A stretch of 11,193 bases of DNA from an uncultured Prevotella sp. GTDB taxonomy: Bacteria > Bacteroidota > Bacteroidia > Bacteroidales > Bacteroidaceae. The position numbers and the translations under genes are program-made. Under the pieces are notes generated by a model. That model saw nothing but the letters and a program-made list of their open reading frames with translations, made no database searches and was not told where the DNA came from. Location of the stretch: NCBI GenBank assembly GCA_900770515.1, contig CAAHDP010000062.1, forward strand, positions 1-11,193, in the 5' to 3' direction. The first letter of the stretch is position 1; every line of letters starts with the position of its first letter. Below are positions 7,383 through 11,193 of this stretch, piece by piece.

Positions 7383-9050
7383 TTATATAATAATATGGCA
7401 GAGACGGTTGATGTCGTTCTCAAAAGTCTCGCGATTCTTTGCTTTTGCTCTCATGCCCGATTTATAGTTGTAGATGGTCTGGGTGGAATAATACAGCAGG
7501 GTGGCTATCTCCTGGCTGTCGGTTACGCCTAGTCGCATCAATGCATAGATACGGATTTCCGTGGTCAGGGTGTGGGTAGTAGGAAGTTCCAGCTGGCATT
7601 CTGGCAGCAGGAGCTTGTTCAACTCCGTCACGAAACCGGGATACAGTTCCATGAACGCCTTGTCGAAGCGGTTATAGAACATCTGTGACTCCTCCTCTTC
7701 CATCTTGTGGGTGTTGAGGGTTTTCAGCAGGTCGGCAGTCTGGTTAGCCTTGATCTTTCGGCTCACCGGTTTACGATAGTCGGACAACTTGCTGATATAT
7801 GCAGCACTGATGTCCATGAAGAGTCGCATGTAGGTCTCTCGCTTGATGTTTGTTTCTATCAGCTGTTGGTTCAGCTGGGTGAGCTGTGCGTTCATTTCTT
7901 TCTGCTTCTCGTTCTGCTCTTCTATCTCCTGCTTGTTTTTCTTCAGCTTGTTCTTCTGTCGGTTGTTGACGAAGGAGAGAATGAGGATGATGATGAGTGC
8001 TACGCTAACACCGATGAAGCCGAAGAGGAAACGGGCACGTGATTTCTCGGCAGCCTGCTGGTTGGCAGAAGCAATGACTGGGAGGATATTGGAAATCTCC
8101 ATCATGCGCAGTCGGTTGTTGAAGAACTGGGCGTCTTCCATCGTGTGCTGGATGTATTTGGCTGCTCTCTTACTGTTGCTTGCATCCTTTTTAAAAAGAA
8201 AGTAGGCAAGTTTCTGCAGGGCTACCGTTTCCTTGAGCTGGCATAGGCCATCACTCACAGATGCTTCCACGAGATATTTCTCGTAGAGATCGAAGTTACC
8301 TGTAAGTTTGTAATATCTGGCGACACCGTATGCCGACATGGCATGGATGCGTGATTTGGCTGGAGACATCTTCACTGCCTTCATGAAATGGTAGAGCGAC
8401 TGCTTGCTGGTAGGCTCATCCAAATAGATGTTTTCGCCTAGCAGATAATTGTAGTAGACGGTGTTTCTGCTATCTTCTTTGAAATTCTTGAGCAAGAGAT
8501 TCATGTAATGCTTCCTTTGGGTGCGGAATTCTTTTGCGTAATCAGAGTTTTGGGCGTATGATTCCCAGTAATTATAGAGCCAGGCGTATGTGAAGTAATA
8601 GTATAACTTCAGTTTGTAGGGCATTGTTTCTGGGTTGAGTGTCTGGAGCAGGCCTTCGGCCTTGCTATAGAATCCTCTTACCGAGAGTACAGACGCCCGG
8701 TTAATCTGGTTGAGAGTTATATAATAGGTATCGTTGACCTTCTTTGCCAACTCCAGTCCACGCTGCATGTAAGCGTATGCCGAGTCGTAGCGGTAGGCGC
8801 TGTAGGCACGGTATATGCTGTCAAGGAAAAGGAGACGGGTCTTGTCATCTTCTGCATCAAAGGCTAGCTGTTTCAGATGTTTAAGCTCGTTTTCCTTGAT
8901 ATCTTGATAATGCTTGTCGTTATCAATCATGTAGTCGATACGCTCCAGGAGCTTTTTCTCGTCGGTTTTGCTTTGAGCGAGCAGTGGCATCATAAGCGTA
9001 AGAAGTATTAGTAATAGTCTCATCTTCTGTTTATGTTTTGTAAATGACAT
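7383..9050 (-). CDS. Membrane-anchored TPR / coiled-coil / HTH regulator (DUF6377-like)
   Basis: A 555-residue protein with a layout typical of Bacteroidota membrane-bound transcription regulators. There is an N-terminal signal/anchor (hydrophobic about 11-25, possible cleavage after LLAQS). Helical TPR-like repeats follow at about 35-330, including [21 protein letters not shown] and [17 protein letters not shown] transmembrane helix lies at about 341-361, then a charged coiled coil (364-403). A C-terminal LuxR-like helix-turn-helix (about 506-535) contains [20 protein letters not shown]. The inferred topology puts the TPR sensor in the periplasm and the DNA-binding end in the cytoplasm, so an outside signal may be passed straight to DNA. 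Association with DUF6377 is from memory of the family and is less certain than the architecture. An alternative start at M10 (ATG at 9023) gives a more compact signal peptide. The target genes are unknown; the divergent neighbour region is a natural candidate. Confidence 0.85.
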   Translation of the reverse strand: MSFTKHKQKMRLLLILLTLMMPLLAQSKTDEKKLLERIDYMIDNDKHYQDIKENELKHLKQLAFDAEDDKTRLLFLDSIYRAYSAYRYDSAYAYMQRGLELAKKVNDTYYITLNQINRASVLSVRGFYSKAEGLLQTLNPETMPYKLKLYYYFTYAWLYNYWESYAQNSDYAKEFRTQRKHYMNLLLKNFKEDSRNTVYYNYLLGENIYLDEPTSKQSLYHFMKAVKMSPAKSRIHAMSAYGVARYYKLTGNFDLYEKYLVEASVSDGLCQLKETVALQKLAYFLFKKDASNSKRAAKYIQHTMEDAQFFNNRLRMMEISNILPVIASANQQAAEKSRARFLFGFIGVSVALIIILILSFVNNRQKNKLKKNKQEIEEQNEKQKEMNAQLTQLNQQLIETNIKRETYMRLFMDISAAYISKLSDYRKPVSRKIKANQTADLLKTLNTHKMEEEESQMFYNRFDKAFMELYPGFVTELNKLLLPECQLELPTTHTLTTEIRIYALMRLGVTDSQEIATLLYYSTQTIYNYKSGMRAKAKNRETFENDINRLCHIII

Positions 9051-9100
9051 AATTGTAGTCTGAAAAGGATAAAATTAGTCTATTTGTCGTTTTTGTGTTG

Positions 9101-9108
9101 CAAAGATA
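9101..9108 (-). promoter_or_regulatory. Candidate promoter -7 element for the HTH regulator
   Basis: On the minus strand this reads TATCTTTG, a full match to the Bacteroidota -7 consensus. Transcription would start near 9094, about 44 nt before the ATG at 9050. The -33 region is not recognisable. The surrounding 15 bp (9098-9112) recur in inverted orientation at 9251-9265. Confidence 0.5.
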
Positions 9109-9253
9109 CAAATAAAAAATGGTATTATAGTATTTACTTTGATAAAAATGGTTAATTTTGTAAGTTTTTGATTTAAAACAAGTTAGAAAGGTAGGATTTT
9201 ATATTCCATTTACTTTTCTGCTACTTAGGGATACAACTGTAGATTTTTTGTTG

Positions 9254-9261
9254 TATCTTTG
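9254..9261 (+). promoter_or_regulatory. Candidate promoter -7 element facing right, not tied to a gene
   Basis: TATCTTTG is a full -7 consensus match inside TTGTATCTTTGCAAC (9251-9265). The nearest gene on this strand starts 310 bp away and has its own promoter, so any transcript from here would meet the terminator at 9405-9446 first. No TTTG is present at the expected -33 position. Confidence 0.45.
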
Positions 9262-9267
9262 CAACCG

Positions 9268-9446
9268 AAAAAGAAAAAGTAGTTATTATACTACCACTTC
9301 AAGTCTTCTAAGGTAAATATTCCTTTTGTTGATTTAGTATGTTGATTTAAATAAAAAACAGGTTTTAGTTTATCTAAGGGAAAAGAAAATTAGTGTATTA
9401 GGTTAAACCCGTCAGGCTCTTGTGAAAGATTCTGGCGGTTTTTTTT
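9268..9446 (+). ncRNA. Candidate small RNA or attenuated leader (unassigned)
   Basis: A promoter-like element (9254-9261) and an intrinsic terminator (9405-9446) bracket about 180 nt with no ORF of note. The interval contains a 5-bp hairpin at its 5' end (GTAGT 9279-9283 with ACTAC 9290-9294), a direct repeat GTTGATTTA, and the terminator hairpin at its 3' end. This is the size and layout of a free-standing small RNA. It could instead be an alternative 5' leader of rfbD that is usually terminated. I do not recognise it as 6S, tmRNA, SRP or another named family. The exact 5' end is inferred from the -7 element. Confidence 0.4.
9405..9446 (+). terminator. Intrinsic terminator with GNRA-type loop, upstream of rfbD
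   Basis: 9405-9415 pairs with 9432-9441 (one bulged C at 9408 and one G-U). TCTT (9418-9421) pairs with AAGA (9426-9429) around a GTGA tetraloop, which is a GNRA type. Eight T residues follow at 9439-9446. The T-run lies only on the plus strand, so it stops rightward transcription. Confidence 0.8.
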
Positions 9447-9505
9447 ATCCGTTTGGTCGTTTACACCTTAATTATATATTATTAATATAAATTCCTTCTT
9501 CGTTT

Positions 9506-9537
9506 TTTGCATATCTCAGAAATAATCTGTACTTTTG
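9506..9537 (+). promoter_or_regulatory. Near-consensus Bacteroidota promoter of rfbD
   Basis: TTTG (9506-9509) at -33 and TACTTTTG (9530-9537) at -7 are separated by 20 nt, the spacing expected for the Bacteroidota primary sigma factor. This is the best promoter in the window. Transcription would start near 9544, giving a leader of about 28 nt before the ATG at 9572. Confidence 0.75.
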
Positions 9538-9571
9538 CCCTATATTTAATAAATGGTAATATTTGAGACCA

Positions 9572-10444
9572 ATGAACATTTTAGTAACAGGCGCTAATGG
9601 TCAATTGGGCCATGAAATGCAGATTTGCGCCAAAAACAGCAATCACAAGTTTGTCTTCACCGATGTGGCTGAAGGCTATGAGAAATTGGATATCACTAAT
9701 CTTGATGCTATTCGCACTAAGGTTAAGGAAAATGATATTCAGGTAATCGTTAATTGTGCGGCTTATACCAATGTGGATAAGGCTGAAACTGATTTCGATT
9801 TTGCCAATTTGCTCAATAATACGGCAGCTGGCAATTTGGCTCAGGCTATGAAGGAAGTGGATGGTACTCTTATTCATGTAAGTACCGATTATGTTTTCCA
9901 AGGCGACAAGAATATTCCATGCAAGGAAGATTGGGAAACCAATCCGCTTGGTGTATATGGCAAGACCAAGTTGGCTGGAGAAAAGAGTATTGAGGCTACG
10001 GGCTGTAAGCATATCATCATCCGTACAGCTTGGCTTTACTCTCAGTGGGGAAAGAACTTTGTAAAGACCATGCAGAGTTTGACTGCTAGCCACGATACTT
10101 TGAAGGTTGTTTTTGACCAGGTTGGTACTCCTACCTATGCCGGCGACCTGGCTGCTGTCATCTCTCACATCATCGAGACCAACCAGCTCGAAAAGACTGG
10201 CATCTATCATTTCTCTAATGAGGGTGTATGCTCTTGGTTCGATTTCGCCAAGATTATCTGCGAACTCAGTGGAAACACCTGCGATATCCAGCCTTGCTAC
10301 AGCGAGGAGTTCCCAAGCCCAGTAAAGCGTCCTCACTTCTCTGTGCTCGACAAGAGCAAGCTGAAGCAGACCTTCGGTTTCAAGGTGCCATACTGGACAG
10401 ACAGTTTGAAGAAGTGTATCGCCGAATTGGCGGAAGCAAAATAA
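9572..10444 (+). CDS. rfbD: dTDP-4-dehydrorhamnose reductase
   Basis: A 290-residue extended-SDR enzyme that reduces dTDP-4-dehydro-L-rhamnose to dTDP-L-rhamnose with NAD(P)H, the last step of activated rhamnose synthesis for surface polysaccharides. Motifs in order are the Rossmann GANGQLG (7-13), NCAAYTNVDKAE (61-72), STDYVFQGD (104-112), the catalytic pair Y129 and K133 in VYGKTK, RTAWLYS (151-157), DQVGTPTYA (182-190) and a C-terminal RPHFSVLDKSKL (253-264). The length is normal for RfbD. ATG 9572 is preferred because the protein then begins with the canonical MNILVTGANGQLG. A TTG at 9563 would add only three residues. The second half uses C-ending codons more often than the first. It is followed by rfbB, 97 nt on, and sits behind a strong promoter. 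Confidence 0.96.
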   Translation: MNILVTGANGQLGHEMQICAKNSNHKFVFTDVAEGYEKLDITNLDAIRTKVKENDIQVIVNCAAYTNVDKAETDFDFANLLNNTAAGNLAQAMKEVDGTLIHVSTDYVFQGDKNIPCKEDWETNPLGVYGKTKLAGEKSIEATGCKHIIIRTAWLYSQWGKNFVKTMQSLTASHDTLKVVFDQVGTPTYAGDLAAVISHIIETNQLEKTGIYHFSNEGVCSWFDFAKIICELSGNTCDIQPCYSEEFPSPVKRPHFSVLDKSKLKQTFGFKVPYWTDSLKKCIAELAEAK

Positions 10445-10448
10445 TAAA

Positions 10449-10486
10449 GAGTTAGAATATTTGAGTTAGAAGCTTTTGTAGCTTCT
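10449..10486 (+). repeat. Direct repeat and small hairpin between rfbD and rfbB
   Basis: GAGTTAGAA occurs at 10449-10457 and 10463-10471, a 14-nt period. The second copy overlaps a hairpin with arms AGAAGC (10468-10473) and GCTTCT (10481-10486) and a 7-nt loop. An A-run rather than a T-run follows on the plus strand, so it does not look like a terminator and rfbD-rfbB read-through is expected. Confidence 0.55.
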
Positions 10487-10509
10487 GCTCAAAAAAAACT
10501 AATCATAAA

Positions 10510-10537
10510 GTTCAAAGTTCAATTTTCAAAGTTCAAA
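10510..10537 (+). repeat. Tandem heptamer array (GTTCAAA x4) abutting the rfbB start
   Basis: Four consecutive 7-mers read GTTCAAA, GTTCAAT, TTTCAAA and GTTCAAA. They are followed by GTAA and the rfbB ATG at 10542. The array occupies the place where a ribosome binding site would be, and no AGGAGG-like sequence is present. Copy number change would alter leader length in 7-nt steps without changing the protein. Confidence 0.8.
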
Positions 10538-10541
10538 GTAA

Positions 10542-11193
10542 ATGAAGAATATCATTATCACGGGCGGTGCTGGTTTCATCGGCTCACACGTTGTAAGACT
10601 TTTCGTGAACAAATATCCTGAGTATCACATCATCAACCTCGACAAGTTGACATACGCAGGTAATCTGGCTAACCTCAAGGACATAGAGGATAAGCCTAAC
10701 TATACTTTCGTTAAGGGCGACATCTGCGATTTCGACCTCATGTTGAAGCTGATGCAGGACTATCAGGTGGATGGCATCATCCATCTCGCTGCCGAGAGCC
10801 ATGTAGATAGAAGTATCAAGGATCCTTTCACTTTCGCTCAGACCAACGTGATGGGTACCCTGTCTCTGCTCCAGGCTGCCAAGATTTACTGGGAGAGTCT
10901 TCCTGAGGGATATGAGGGCAAGCGTTTCTACCACATCTCAACCGATGAGGTTTACGGTGCCTTGCAGATGACTCACCCTGAGGGCATTCCTGCTCCTTTC
11001 ACTACAAAGGCATCTAGCGATAAGAACCACGAGGCTTACGGCGAGGAGTTCTTCCTGGAGACTACCAAGTACAATCCTCACTCTCCATACTCAGCATCTA
11101 AGGCAAGCTCAGACCACTTTGTCCGTGCTTTCCACGATACATACGGTATGCCAACCATCGTGACCAACTGCTCTAACAACTATGGTCCATATC
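10542..11193 (+). CDS. rfbB: dTDP-glucose 4,6-dehydratase, 3' end cut by window edge
   Basis: The first 217 residues of the NAD-dependent extended-SDR enzyme that converts dTDP-glucose to dTDP-4-keto-6-deoxyglucose, the second step of dTDP-L-rhamnose synthesis. Visible motifs are the Rossmann TGGAGFIG (7-14), NLDKLTYAGNL (32-42), LAAESHVDRSI (82-92), the active-site STDEVYG (133-139, with T134, D135, E136), and SPYSASKASSDH (181-192) with the catalytic Y183 and K187. The loop between STDEVYG and the YxxxK motif is longer than in the enterobacterial enzyme, as I recall for Bacteroidota versions. The frame is open to the edge and the remaining third or more is missing. It lies 97 nt after rfbD and is probably co-transcribed. 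Confidence 0.96.
   Translation, partial: MKNIIITGGAGFIGSHVVRLFVNKYPEYHIINLDKLTYAGNLANLKDIEDKPNYTFVKGDICDFDLMLKLMQDYQVDGIIHLAAESHVDRSIKDPFTFAQTNVMGTLSLLQAAKIYWESLPEGYEGKRFYHISTDEVYGALQMTHPEGIPAPFTTKASSDKNHEAYGEEFFLETTKYNPHSPYSASKASSDHFVRAFHDTYGMPTIVTNCSNNYGPY

Larger units (their letters stand above)
9051..9571. other. 521-bp intergenic region between the regulator and rfbD
   Basis: This AT-rich stretch has no convincing protein-coding frame. It holds a minus-strand promoter element for the regulator (9101-9108), a plus-strand promoter-like element (9254-9261), and an intrinsic terminator (9405-9446). A near-consensus promoter for rfbD follows (9506-9537). The remainder is AT-rich, with a direct repeat GTTGATTTA at 9328-9336 and 9341-9349. 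Confidence 0.7.

Noticed and set aside
6716..7423. 235-codon minus-strand frame opposite the dehydrogenase
   Set aside because: It is antisense to a well-supported gene and passes through the terminator and into the regulator gene in another frame.
9563..9571. TTG at 9563 as the rfbD start
   Set aside because: It would add only three residues ahead of the canonical MNILVTGANGQLG start and no ribosome binding signal favours it.
9581..10336. 251-codon minus-strand frame opposite rfbD
   Set aside because: It is fully antisense to a canonical rfbD; length alone is not evidence, and no motif is seen.
10468..10500. Hairpin followed by a homopolymer between rfbD and rfbB as a terminator
   Set aside because: The run after the hairpin is A on the plus strand, and on the minus strand the T-run precedes the stem, so neither direction has an intrinsic terminator layout.
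10510..10537. The heptamer array as a CRISPR-like array
   Set aside because: Units are only 7 nt and directly adjacent with no spacers; it is a simple tandem repeat.

Overview
The window looks like chromosomal DNA from a Bacteroidota member, most likely the Prevotella/Segatella group. This is inferred from three things. Promoter -7 elements of the type TAnnTTTG recur upstream of genes, Shine-Dalgarno sequences are largely absent, and the gene families are typical of gut Bacteroidales: a TonB-dependent receptor, a DUF308 membrane protein, and a TPR-membrane-HTH regulator. No RNA gene of a standard class (rRNA, tRNA), CRISPR array, prophage or insertion sequence is visible.

Layout, left to right. 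(1) 1-2480, minus: a TonB-dependent outer-membrane receptor whose C-terminus runs off the left edge. (2) 2481-2758: a divergent promoter region. (3) 2759-5030, plus: a tight three-gene unit with gaps of 1 and 3 nt. It encodes an exported endonuclease/exonuclease/phosphatase-family protein, a uracil-DNA-glycosylase-superfamily protein and uridine kinase (udk). A strong bidirectional terminator closes it. (4) 5078-5740, minus: a six-helix DUF308 membrane protein. (5) 5898-7309, plus: a histidine phosphatase and a YdfG-like short-chain dehydrogenase, ended by a second bidirectional terminator with a perfect 24-bp stem. (6) 7383-9050, minus: a membrane-anchored TPR/coiled-coil/LuxR-type HTH regulator. 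(7) 9051-9571: a 521-bp intergenic region. It holds a promoter for the regulator, a second promoter-like element facing right, a well-formed intrinsic terminator about 180 nt further on with no ORF between (a candidate small RNA or attenuated leader), and a near-consensus promoter for rfbD. (8) 9572-11193, plus: rfbD and the 5' part of rfbB, the start of a dTDP-L-rhamnose locus for surface polysaccharide.

Functional links. rfbB and rfbD are successive parts of dTDP-rhamnose synthesis. The leftmost divergent unit could join outer-membrane uptake, an exported phosphodiesterase/nuclease-type enzyme, and intracellular base removal and uridine salvage, but that is only inferred from adjacency. The most interesting unexplained signals are the candidate transcript at 9262-9446 and the tandem heptamer array that abuts the rfbB start codon. 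No clearly novel multi-gene system is evident; most of the window is ordinary chromosomal gene content.
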